From positions 16,361 through 80,360 of the forward strand of contig JAJDCO010000115.1 of assembly GCA_029260795.1 (NCBI GenBank): a DNA stretch of 64,000 nt. The letters run 5' to 3'. Both the position numbers and the translations under genes were made by a program. A model generated the notes under the pieces. The model saw nothing but the letters and a program-made list of their open reading frames with translations. It was not told the origin of the DNA and searched no databases. Shown one piece after another: positions 38,580-47,000 of this stretch. Every line of letters begins with the position of its first letter. The stretch's first letter is position 1. Source of the stretch: Planctomycetota bacterium. GTDB taxonomy: Bacteria; Planctomycetota; OFTM77.

Positions 38580-39560
38580 TCAGTATTCCAGGATCCCCGC
38601 GGTCGGGTTCTCCTGGGGCGTCTGGGCGAGCAGCTGAGCGGCAGCGAAGCCGAACAGCGACTGGACGCAGGCACCCACGAACATCGGATCGTTGATCGGC
38701 GGCTCGTTGCCGACGGTGTCGACCGCGCGGTCGCCATCGACTCGGGCCCAACCGGTCGTGAAGGGTACGGTGGAGTTCGGATCGGTGCTGGTTGAGGCGA
38801 GGAAGGAGTCGTTGAAGACCCCGCCGACCGTCGAGAGCGGCACATAGGCCCAGCAGCGGAAGGCGAAGTGACTGGAGAACTGCTGCTCGTTGTCGTTGTA
38901 GACGACGAGGTCGAGCTGCGTCTCGAAGTCCGCCGTGCCGGCCAGGCTCACGAAGGCGAGGTAGGAGTCCATCAGGACGCCCTGACCGATGAAGGAGCGG
39001 ATGATCTGCTGATCGCCAGCCTTCTCGTACTCGATGCCGTCGAAGTCGATGTCGCCGTTGCCGTTGACGTCTGTCGGATTGCCGGTGCCGGTCAAGGCGC
39101 TGAAGGCGACTGCCGGCAAGCCGAAGATGCAGTTGTATCCCGTGTCGACGATGAGGGCGTCTCCGACGAGATAGTCGAGGTCGGCTCGCCCGCCGGTCGG
39201 GCTCCAAGCGACGCAGTACAAGAAGCCGCTCGATGAGTTCGGGTTGTGTGTGGCCACGGACACGCTGAAGGTGTCGTTCGGCGTGAGCGTTTGGAACCGA
39301 TTGGTCTCGTTCCAAGTCGATCCGTCGACGTAGACGAAGTGGACGTTGACGACGCCGCTTTGATTCGAAGCCGGCTCGAAGCCGGGCTCGTTGTGGGTAT
39401 TGGTGATCGAGATGATCGTCGTGTTGCCGCCGGTCGAGACGTAGACCGGGTAGATCAACACGCTCCCCGGCGCCCGCCGAGCAACGTCGGCTTGCGCGGG
39501 TGCGACCATCATCGAGAGTAGGGCGAGCAGACTCAGGCTCGCGATGGCGAATCGGTTCAT
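38580..39560 (-). CDS. exported protein of unknown function
   Basis: Protein of 326 aa. The start at 39560 has AGGAGG nine bases upstream. The signal peptide is MNRFAIASLSLLALLSMMVAP with a likely cut after AQA. The mature protein is beta-rich, with NTTIISITNTHNEPG, DVNGNGDIDFDGIEYE (a Ca-binding-like acidic loop) and several Cys. It has no enzyme motif and no recognised family, and no clear sorting tail is seen at the end (NPTAGILEY). It may be a structural or surface protein. A 424-nt gene-free gap separates it from a divergent exported protein gene. Confidence 0.75.
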   Translation of the reverse strand: MNRFAIASLSLLALLSMMVAPAQADVARRAPGSVLIYPVYVSTGGNTTIISITNTHNEPGFEPASNQSGVVNVHFVYVDGSTWNETNRFQTLTPNDTFSVSVATHNPNSSSGFLYCVAWSPTGGRADLDYLVGDALIVDTGYNCIFGLPAVAFSALTGTGNPTDVNGNGDIDFDGIEYEKAGDQQIIRSFIGQGVLMDSYLAFVSLAGTADFETQLDLVVYNDNEQQFSSHFAFRCWAYVPLSTVGGVFNDSFLASTSTDPNSTVPFTTGWARVDGDRAVDTVGNEPPINDPMFVGACVQSLFGFAAAQLLAQTPQENPTAGILEY

Positions 39561-39984
39561 TTCGGGTGGCCTCCTGCAGCCGATCCAAAGACGTGGATTC
39601 GGCTTCGTTCGAGCATACGCGGTGCCAGGTCCTTCTTTCCAGTCGCGCGGGCTTCTGGGGATCGGGGGGATGATAGGGATCAGCCCGGCTGGCGTGGCTC
39701 TCGAGGCCCGTCGAAGGGCGGGGCGCGGTCCGGCAAGCCCTCCCGATCGCGGCCGGCGGTCGTTCGATTCGCGAAACGGACTGAGGGGTTTTCTCGACGT
39801 GATCCGGCCGATCGAACGGATCGGTCGAGGCGCCGGACCGGCCGACCGAGCGTGGAATCCCGAGGGGATGGGGCCCGAAGCGACCCCGCCGGGTTTCTTT
39901 CTGGAGAGAGGGTGCCCGGCATGAACGATGCGTGAAGGGCCGGAAGCGAATTCCTCTGCTCTCTCGTCGTTCGGAGAACTCGAC
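39561..39984. other. 424-nt divergent gap, no gene recognised
   Basis: This interval separates two divergent exported-protein genes. It is GC-rich, and the open frames crossing it are Arg/Pro-rich. Promoters for both genes should lie here, but no convincing -35/-10 pair was found. Confidence 0.4.
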
Positions 39985-40395
39985 ATGCCGCGCTTGATCC
40001 GCCCTCTTCTCCTCGCCGTGGGTCTGTTCCTCACCTTCTTCACGGTCGGTGTCCCGGAAGCGGCTGCTCAGTCCGATCTCGACCAGGGCTGCATCTACCT
40101 CACCTCGGCGAGCTACGACCAAGGCGCGGGCCGCCTGCGCGTGACCAGCCGGGGTGCCGGCCAGTACTTCGTCGTGGCCGGCTTCGAGCGGGGTCAGACG
40201 TGGATCCAGAACGTCGGCATCTTGCCTCTGACAGGGCAGCTGATCGTGCTGAAGATCGGCTCGTCGGCGAGCTGCCAGAACAACGTCCATCAGTTCGTCA
40301 TCGGCGGTCCCTACGGGCTCCGCGGCTACGTGACGACGGTCTGGTTCGGTCTCTCGAACGCGATCGTGACCCCGGCCACACCCGTCGATTTCTGA
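39985..40395 (+). CDS. small exported protein of unknown function
   Basis: Protein of 136 aa. A clear signal peptide runs MPRLIRPLLLAVGLFLTFFT to an AAAQ cleavage region. The mature part is about 105 residues, beta-rich, with two Cys that could pair (QGCIYL and SSASCQ). No family was recognised. The start at 39985 is preferred to ATG 39928 because it gives the signal directly. It is followed by a hairpin at 40413-40429 (GGGCGG/CCGCCC, no T-run) and then by a promoter block at 40486. Confidence 0.7.
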   Translation: MPRLIRPLLLAVGLFLTFFTVGVPEAAAQSDLDQGCIYLTSASYDQGAGRLRVTSRGAGQYFVVAGFERGQTWIQNVGILPLTGQLIVLKIGSSASCQNNVHQFVIGGPYGLRGYVTTVWFGLSNAIVTPATPVDF

Positions 40396-40485
40396 TCCGA
40401 CCTCCTCCTCCCGGGCGGAGAACCCGCCCCGGAATGCCCGCCGATGGGATCTTTCGCAGCTCGAACATTCCCCTAAGAACAAAAA

Positions 40486-40531
40486 CCTAAAATCGAGCTT
40501 GCCTCGCCGGCGCGCCTGATTATATTAGGCC
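40486..40531 (+). promoter_or_regulatory. putative promoter upstream of a 40-aa membrane peptide
   Basis: CCTAAAA, then TTGCCT (40499-40504), 16 nt and TATATT (40521-40526). The whole 46-nt block aligns with 8067-8114, sharing CTCGCCGGC, GCGCCTGA and the -10 region. It lies about 120 nt before ATG 40651. Confidence 0.55.
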
Positions 40532-40650
40532 TTCGTTAGGGATGCACCGGAAGCAACGCGCAAGCCGGTGCTGGCTCCCGAGAGCCTGTAAGAGGGCGGG
40601 CGTCTTCGGGTCCCCGATCGAGTGGCGGGTTGAGTGTTGGAGGCAAGGAC

Positions 40651-40773
40651 ATGGAGCTCGGACGGAAGACGAAGCTGAACGGGAGCGCGCTGGCCGGATG
40701 CAAGGAGGTGCTCTGGGCCGTTCTGACGGCGGGCGGTCTCTGGCTGTACTTCGTTCTCATGGCTCTGATCTGA
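40651..40773 (+). CDS. 40-aa single-pass membrane peptide
   Basis: A short open frame of 40 codons with GGAGG exactly seven bases before the ATG and a promoter block about 120 nt upstream. The product begins MELGRKTKLNGSALAG, then one hydrophobic helix (roughly residues 20-40, VLWAVLTAGGLWLYFVLMAL) reaching the C-terminus. The basic N-terminus predicts a cytoplasmic start. The family is unknown; small peptides of this form often modulate membrane complexes. The call rests on ribosome site, promoter and hydrophobic helix, not on homology. Confidence 0.5.
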   Translation: MELGRKTKLNGSALAGCKEVLWAVLTAGGLWLYFVLMALI

Positions 40774-41331
40774 GACGCCGCGTTCCGAGAGGAGTCGGGG
40801 CGGGGGATACTTCACGGTCGAGGAAGGGGCGTGGAGTCGATCTCGGTCCGACGATCGGCTCTCGGTTGAAGAGGATCGCGCGGTGAGCGTCCGGTGCGCG
40901 AAGAAAGTCGAGCGCCGTCGACGGCTCGCCCCGAGTGCTCGAGGCCCCGTGGGAGTTCGCGGCCTGGCGCGCCGATAGCGCGATCTTCTCGCTCGAGGAG
41001 GATGTCGAAGCTTCGAAGGCTCTCTGTGAGGAGGGAGCCTTCGTCGAAGCTCGAAGATAGAGGAATGAACGAGAGGTCGGTCCCATCGATGGGAGCTCCT
41101 CTCGATTGTCGAGATCGCGAGCTGGGTTCGCTCGAACGAGGCGCGGTCGGTTCTCGAGGTGAGAGCCGTGGCGGCGAATGACAGAGCAGACCGACCCCAC
41201 CGCACCGCTCGTCGCCGAGTGACCCCGGCTCGAGTGGACCCAGCGAGCGTTTCGCTCGATTGAGGAAATCCAATCGCCCTGCGTCGAAAGGTGTCTCGGC
41301 ATACACCCGCCTGCCGAGCCGCCGCCCCTCC
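40774..41331. other. gene-poor stretch of about 560 nt
   Basis: No reading frame here has a ribosome site together with protein-like composition. Frames on both strands are rich in Arg, Ser and Pro. It ends at a strong hairpin (41332-41372). A non-coding transcript running rightward to that hairpin is possible but unsupported. Confidence 0.35.
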
Positions 41332-41378
41332 GAAATGGCCGCCGAGATGTCCCCCGTCTCGGTGGCCATTTCCTTTTC
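41332..41378 (+). terminator. strong hairpin with short T-run
   Basis: GAAATGGCCGCCGAGA (41332-41347) pairs with TCTCGGTGGCCATTTC (41357-41372) over 16 bp with a single G-T wobble and a 9-nt loop. CCTTTTCC follows on the + strand. It could end a rightward transcript, and it is also 65 nt past the stop of the leftward exonuclease gene. Confidence 0.65.
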
Positions 41379-41436
41379 CAGCTTCGAGCTGGGCAGCCCA
41401 GCGGCGGAGGATACGCCTGTCGGCGAAGGAGGCGAC

Positions 41437-42117
41437 TCAGCCGTCGCGCGGTGCGATCAAGTACGGCTCCACCTTCTCGAAGAGCTGGGCGGTCGCTCGC
41501 ACGTCTTCCAAGCAGTAGGCCGCGATCTCGCGGATCTTGCCCGCATCGTAGAAGGACTGGACCTGCGAGCCGTCGATGCCGTCTTTGGGAGACTTCACAT
41601 CGAAGGTGTGGCACCAGGCATCGAGGGTCGGGAAGCGCAGAGCACCGAACGAGCTCAAGAGCTCACACAGATCGAGGTGCGGCATCAGCGTGAAGCGTCG
41701 AGTGACTGGGAACGGCCGCGGAACGATCTGATGGACGGCCGAGCGCGCCAGCAGGTAGGGGACGTCGAAGTACTTGCCGTTGTAGGAGAGGTACCGGCGA
41801 TACCGACCGATGATCTGATAGAACTTCTCGAGCAGGAAGCGTTCGTTGCCCGGGAAGTACTGCTCGTCCTCGTCGACGGCGTTCGGATCTTCGTTTTCGT
41901 AGTAGACCGCACCGCGTCCTTGCTGGACGTCGAAGTAGGCGATGGCCACGATCTTGCCGGTCGCCGGCGAGAGGCCCAAGAGCGAGCGCGCTTCTTCTTC
42001 ACCGCCATCGCCTGCCTTGCGAGTGAGGTTCGCTCGCACAGACTCCGGAAGGCTCTCCCAAGGCACGCCGACGGTTTCGATGTCGAACACGATGTCCTGA
42101 TAGGCGCTCTGATTCAT
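41437..42117 (-). CDS. DEDDy 3'-5' exonuclease (PolB-type, PF10108-like)
   Basis: Protein of 226 aa. The three exonuclease motifs are in order: ExoI FDIETVG (Asp12, Glu14), ExoII SYNGKYFDVPYL and ExoIII YCLEDVRAT with Tyr and Asp, which defines the DEDDy class. The overall match is to the stand-alone predicted exonuclease related to the proofreading domain of B-family DNA polymerases. It probably trims single-stranded DNA or RNA. GGGAGGG lies upstream of the start. It stands alone, leftward, with a strong hairpin downstream. Confidence 0.88.
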   Translation of the reverse strand: MNQSAYQDIVFDIETVGVPWESLPESVRANLTRKAGDGGEEEARSLLGLSPATGKIVAIAYFDVQQGRGAVYYENEDPNAVDEDEQYFPGNERFLLEKFYQIIGRYRRYLSYNGKYFDVPYLLARSAVHQIVPRPFPVTRRFTLMPHLDLCELLSSFGALRFPTLDAWCHTFDVKSPKDGIDGSQVQSFYDAGKIREIAAYCLEDVRATAQLFEKVEPYLIAPRDG

Positions 42118-42484
42118 GATGGCTTGCCCTCCCGGAAGTTGGTGAAGCCCCGATCATCCGCCTGCCCCGGTGAGGGATCCACGGAAAAAGAGCCGCCTGT
42201 GATCTCCGAGGCAAGCGGCCCGGAGATCGGTTCGCGCTTGAGACGACAACCCTGGGAACGCGGGTCCCGCTCGCCATGGCCCCCGCACCGGCAAGGAAGA
42301 GGGGCCGCCCCCCCCCAGGAATCGCCCGCGGAGCCGGATTGCCGGCGGGCAAAGAGGCCGCTTCAGTGGGGCTCCTGATCTCGTCGAGCGCGGTTCAGTT
42401 CACCCGTCAGCGCGGCCGAAAGGAACAGACGGACATCGCCAGCGGCGAGTCCGGATAGAGGGGTGTCAGGCCGCGATTTCCGCC
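42118..42484. other. gene-free interval
   Basis: No supported gene between the exonuclease start and the tRNA-Ala promoter. It contains a run of nine C (42308-42316) inside a G/C-rich stretch. Confidence 0.4.
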
Positions 42485-42512
42485 TTGACTGAGGTGTAGC
42501 GCTGCCTATACT
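42485..42512 (+). promoter_or_regulatory. promoter of tRNA-Ala
   Basis: TTGACT (42485-42490), 16-nt spacer and TATACT (42507-42512). The -10 ends 37 nt before the tRNA. Confidence 0.65.
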
Positions 42513-42549
42513 CCTCGTTCTCGCACCCGTCCAGCCGGACAGGTCATGC

Positions 42550-42625
42550 GGGGGATTAGCTCAGCTGGGAGAGCGCTACACTGGCAGTGTAGAGGTCAGG
42601 GGTTCGAATCCCCTATCCTCCACCA
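42550..42625 (+). tRNA. tRNA-Ala (anticodon GGC)
   Basis: A 76-nt cloverleaf with encoded CCA. Acceptor GGGGGAT pairs with ATCCTCC (one G-T). The D arm is GCTC-AGCTGGGA-GAGC, and the anticodon stem CTACA/TGTAG encloses CTGGCAG (anticodon GGC). The T arm is AGGGG-TTCGAAT-CCCCT. It reads GCC/GCU codons. Confidence 0.97.
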
Positions 42626-42725
42626 AAAGAGCGACAAGGCTCGAAGCTACGGCTTCGAGCCTTTTGCATTTCGGACGCTCTCGGCGGTCTTGCGATCCGA
42701 GGAGCGGCTTGGCATCGTCTTCGCC

Positions 42726-43943
42726 ATGAGCACACCTCCCGAGCCCGGCACCCTCGACGCCGGCCGCAGCACGGTCGAGCGACTCTGGCCCGATGACTTC
42801 GACAGCGCCCGCCGCTGGATCTTCTCGCCCTATCGCGTCTGCCCCATCGGCGCTCACGTCGATCACAACCTCGGGCTCGTCTGTGGCATGGCGATCGATC
42901 GCGGCATCACGGTCGGCTTCGTGCCCCGGAATGACGATCGCGTTCGATTGTTGAGCAGCGACTTCGAGGGCCGGATCGAGCTCGAGCTGGGCAAGCTCTC
43001 CGATCGACCCCAAGGCGACTGGGGCGACTACGCCCGGGGTGCCGCCCAGGTGTTGATCGGAGCCGGACACTCTCTCCGGCGCGGCTTCGATGCCGTGCTC
43101 TGCGGTGGTCTGCCGGTGGGTGGGCTCAGCTCCTCGGCGGCCGTCGGCGCGGCCTATCTCCTCTGTCTGGCCGCCGCCCACGACCTCGAGCTCGATCCCT
43201 TCGAAGCCGCTCGCCTTCACGTACGCAGCGAGGTCGAGTTCGTCGGCCTCAACGTGGGCTTGCTCGATCCGGCCATGATCTTCCTCGCCGAGGCCGGGTC
43301 CCTGCTCGAGCTGGATTGCGCCTCGGAGGCGTTCCGACGCATCCCGGGCGGCGCTTCGGTGGCACCTTGGCGCATCGCAGTCGCGCACTCGGGCATTGAG
43401 CGGCAGCTCGTCGCGGGCACGGGGTTCAATGACCGGGTGGCCGAATGTCGCACGGCCGCTCGCGAGCTGGCCACGTCAGCCGGCATCGCCGTCGACTCGG
43501 TCGATGTGCTGCGAGACATCTCACCCGAGACCTACGCTGCGCATCGTGGCGAGCTGACTCCCGTGTCCGCGCGTCGTGCCGCGCACTTCTTTGGGGAGTG
43601 TGAGCGCGTGCAGAAGGGCGTCTCCGCGTGGAGCGTCGGCGATCTCGAAGCGTTCGGTGCCCAGATCACGGCATCCGGTCGCAGCTCGATCGAATGCTAC
43701 GAGACCGGCTGCCCCGAGCTGCAGGCTCTCTATGAGGCTTTCATCGAGCAGCCCGGTGTCTACGGCTCACGCTTTAGTGGGGGTGGCTTTGGAGGCGCCT
43801 GCATCGCTTGGGTCGAGGCGGATGCCGGACCCGAGGTGCTCCGAGCCGTCGAGAAACAGTACGTCCAGCAGTTCCCCGAGCGCGCCGAGGGATTTCGGGC
43901 CTTCCTGTGCCAATCGGGCCCGGCGGCCGGCCTCGTGGGCTGA
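42726..43943 (+). CDS. GHMP kinase, galactokinase/galacturonokinase-like
   Basis: Protein of 405 aa. Motif 1 reads YRVCPIGAHVDHNLG (His44, Asp46, His47), motif 2 is GLPVGGLSSSAAVGAAY and motif 3 is GSRFSGGGFGGACIAWV. These are the substrate, ATP and C-terminal motifs of galactokinase-type GHMP kinases. Motif 1 (CPIGAHVDH, then GITVGFVPR) resembles plant galacturonokinase (CPLGAHIDH and a similar GFVP) more than GalK (GRTEHTDYNGG-like). It likely makes a sugar-1-phosphate, perhaps galacturonate-1-P. The substrate is inferred from memory of the plant enzyme. It starts 100 nt after tRNA-Ala. Confidence 0.82.
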   Translation: MSTPPEPGTLDAGRSTVERLWPDDFDSARRWIFSPYRVCPIGAHVDHNLGLVCGMAIDRGITVGFVPRNDDRVRLLSSDFEGRIELELGKLSDRPQGDWGDYARGAAQVLIGAGHSLRRGFDAVLCGGLPVGGLSSSAAVGAAYLLCLAAAHDLELDPFEAARLHVRSEVEFVGLNVGLLDPAMIFLAEAGSLLELDCASEAFRRIPGGASVAPWRIAVAHSGIERQLVAGTGFNDRVAECRTAARELATSAGIAVDSVDVLRDISPETYAAHRGELTPVSARRAAHFFGECERVQKGVSAWSVGDLEAFGAQITASGRSSIECYETGCPELQALYEAFIEQPGVYGSRFSGGGFGGACIAWVEADAGPEVLRAVEKQYVQQFPERAEGFRAFLCQSGPAAGLVG

Positions 43944-44047
43944 GGCCTCGTCGATCGAACGAGGCCTCACGATCGGATCCGCCGTGAAGAGAAGCGGCGC
44001 TGGAGCCGTGAAGCCCCAGCGCCGCCAGTCGTCCTGGGCCTCGGCGA

Positions 44048-47000
44048 CTACTTGCGCTTGCCGCCGCCCGGGCCACCGCCGTTTGCGCCGCCGCCAGGCT
44101 CCTGGCGAAACTCGATGGCGCCGATGTCCTTGCGGTCTCCGCCGCCGACCGGGGGCGGGAAACTCGGGTCACCCGCGTCGATGCAGGGTGAAATCGACTG
44201 GAGAGAGAAATCGAACAATGAGGGGTTGTTGAACAGCGGGTCGGGCCCGAACTGGTTGCCACCGAGGTCGTTGGCCGAACCGGTTGAACCGCCCCAGGGA
44301 TTGGGAGCGAGATTGCTGTAAGAGACGTTGATCGAGTTACCGCCGTACCAGATCTGGTAGTTGTCGTTGCCGTGAAGAATGCAGTCCCGGACCGAGAGTC
44401 CACTCAGGAGACCGTCGATGAGGTGGAGCCCACCGCCATTCGCTTGAGTATTCCCACCCCAGTTACCCTGTATCGTGTTGCTGACGAAAACGGGAATGGC
44501 ACTGTCACGAGCGAGAAGGCCTGGAGCGAGCACGTCAGGCGTCTGAGCCCCGGGCTGCTGCCATGGACACAGCAGACCTGACTCATCTGGGCAGACGTTT
44601 GGATCTGTGCAGAGCAGCTGGGCCGAGTTCGATGCAAGGACGTTGTGCTGAATGATGGCCTGCTGAATCTTGACGTGCAGGGCGATGCCACCTCCAACCT
44701 GGCTTGCATTCTCGAAGATTAGGTTGCCCGTGATCGCCGGGTAGATCTCCGAGCCTTGGGTTCCACCCAGGAAGATGCCGCCTCCCATCGCGCAGGGGCC
44801 ATCTGCGCGATTGCGCTCGATTCGGTTGGTACTGATCGCGATGCTCGTTGTCGAAGCGGTAGTCCCGTCGCAAGCGATTCCTCCGCCGCTGCCATGGCTA
44901 TGTCCCTGGTCGAAGTGCTCAGGATTGTTGTCCGTGATCGAGCTATTCGCGATCAAGACATTGCTACCTCCTTCGACGAAGACTCCTCCGCCCATTTGGA
45001 TGGCATCGTTGCCGACAATCGCATTATGAACCAGGCGTCGACGGAGGCGAACGCCTTCGATCGTCGGAGAAGACCCGCAGAAGATGCCGCCGCCGCGGCC
45101 CTCCGCATGGTTTCCAAACAATCCGCCGATGAGCGGGAGACTTGGGAGCCAGTCATCGACCCTCTTGTCGCCCGAGACGAGGTCGGCAGACGAGCCATTG
45201 CCCAGATAGATTCCGCCCCCGTCACCGGTCGCCTGATTGTTTCTGATCTCGTTGTTGATGATGCGAGGTGCAGAACCAAGATCGAGGACCGCGATCCCAC
45301 CTCCATGACGCGCGACGTTGTTCACCAGGAGGTTCTCGAGAATCAAAGGGGAGGAGCCAGACCGCACAAGAATCCCTCCTCCATCGGCGCTCGTTCGCGT
45401 GTCGTCGATCAGGTTGTGCAGGATGAGAGGAGACGATCCGTTCTGAACGAGGATGCCTCCACCCCCTAGGCTACCCGCAAAGTTCAGGTTCGCGATCACG
45501 GTGCCCGGTCCTTCGCCCGATTGGATGGTCAGGCAGCGAAAACCTGGTGGAGCAACGATCCGGGGTTGAGTATCAAACGTCGGATGCAGCACACCGAGGA
45601 TCAAGATCGCCTTGCCCTTCGTATCCAGTTTCTCGTCGTACGCCGAGCCGGTCTTCGCGTAGACCTTGATCAGGCTGCCGTCGGTCACCAAGGGGTCGTC
45701 GATCGCACTCTGGATCGTCAAGTAGGGATGGCCCGTTCCGACCTCGAAGACATTCCCTGGCTCGTAGGTAAATGCATCGACGAGGATCGAGCTCGCTTCG
45801 TCGGGATGTACGACGCGGACTGAGACAGCCTCCTCTTCCTGGCCGTTCTTCGGCGTGTAGCTGGGCGTCATCGCGATGATCGTCCAAGCGTCGATCCGCT
45901 GCACGTTCGTGGCGAGCTGGTTGCCGAAGTACACGCGGAGCTCGTTCGGGCCTCCCGAGTCACAGAACCGAGCGCCCGAAAGCGTCACGGGCATGTTGCC
46001 GACGAAGGATCCTTGTTCGGGCGAGATCCCCTCCAGCCGAGGAGGCAGGCTTCGAAACTCGAACGCGCCCAGGAGCGTCGCGGGCGCGCCGACTCCGGTC
46101 GACACCTCGACATCGACGAATGCCGCTGCTTGCGAGGGCACCACGACCTCGAGCCGCTGATCGCTCACGAAGGTCATTTCGTCGACGGGCAGTCCACCGA
46201 AGGTCACGGCCGAGACGTCGGTGAAATCGCTCCCGAAAAGAGTGACGGTCGTGGAGGCGCAGAGCGAGCCCCGTTTCGGCGTTACTCGGTCGAGCGTCGG
46301 CGGATTGCGGTAGCAGAAGCCGTCGACGAGCGGCGAGGACTCGGTTGAGCAGCCCGAGCCACCATCGGAGCTGACCACGACCACATCGACACATCCGTGG
46401 CTCTGGGACGGGGCGGTGACCTCGATCCAGGTGGGAGTCTCTTGGAGCACCGTGCCGTCGAGGCCGTCGAAGCGCACGGTGACCGGCGGCACGAAGTGAT
46501 CGCCCGTGATCGTCACCGTCGTCGGATGACCGGCTTGGCCGGAGGCCGGAAAGATCGAGTCGATGCGTGGGGCCTCGGCCACGTAGCCGTCTACGAGGGT
46601 CGAGCACCGATCACAGCTCGGTAAGAACGAGAGGTTGCAGACCGTCACGTCCCAGCTTCCCTGTGACAAGACGGGAGCCAGGACGCGGATCTCCGTGTCG
46701 CTGACATCGATCACCGCTGCGGTGAATCCCCCGATAGTGACTTTGCAATCCTCACGGAATCGAGACCCCTGAATCGTGACCTCGGGAGAGCAGTCCGGAA
46801 GTCCCGGAGAGACCGAGGTGATGACGGGCGTCGGCTCCGGGAGGCAGTAGACCTCCACGGCGCCTGCGGAGCCGGAGCCGGCGCGCCGTACCCCGACCGC
46901 GAGTAGAGACCGGCCGCCCGGTGCCTGAAGGAACTGCACGCCCGACCCAAAATCTTCCGCGAGTTGCGGGCTGCCGGCGATCGAGAACAGCTCAGAGCCC

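Noticed and set aside
38580..40043. N-terminal extension of the exported protein to 40043
   Set aside because: The upstream part is Arg/Pro-rich, and AGGAGG plus a signal peptide mark 39560 as the start.
40757..41614. 285-codon and 185-codon - strand frames in the gene-poor stretch
   Set aside because: Composition is Arg/Ser/Pro-rich, no ribosome site was found, and the frames run through a strong terminator-like hairpin.
42308..42316. C9 run as a phase-variable switch
   Set aside because: It is in a gene-free interval with no start codon or -35/-10 element across it, so slippage would have no obvious effect.
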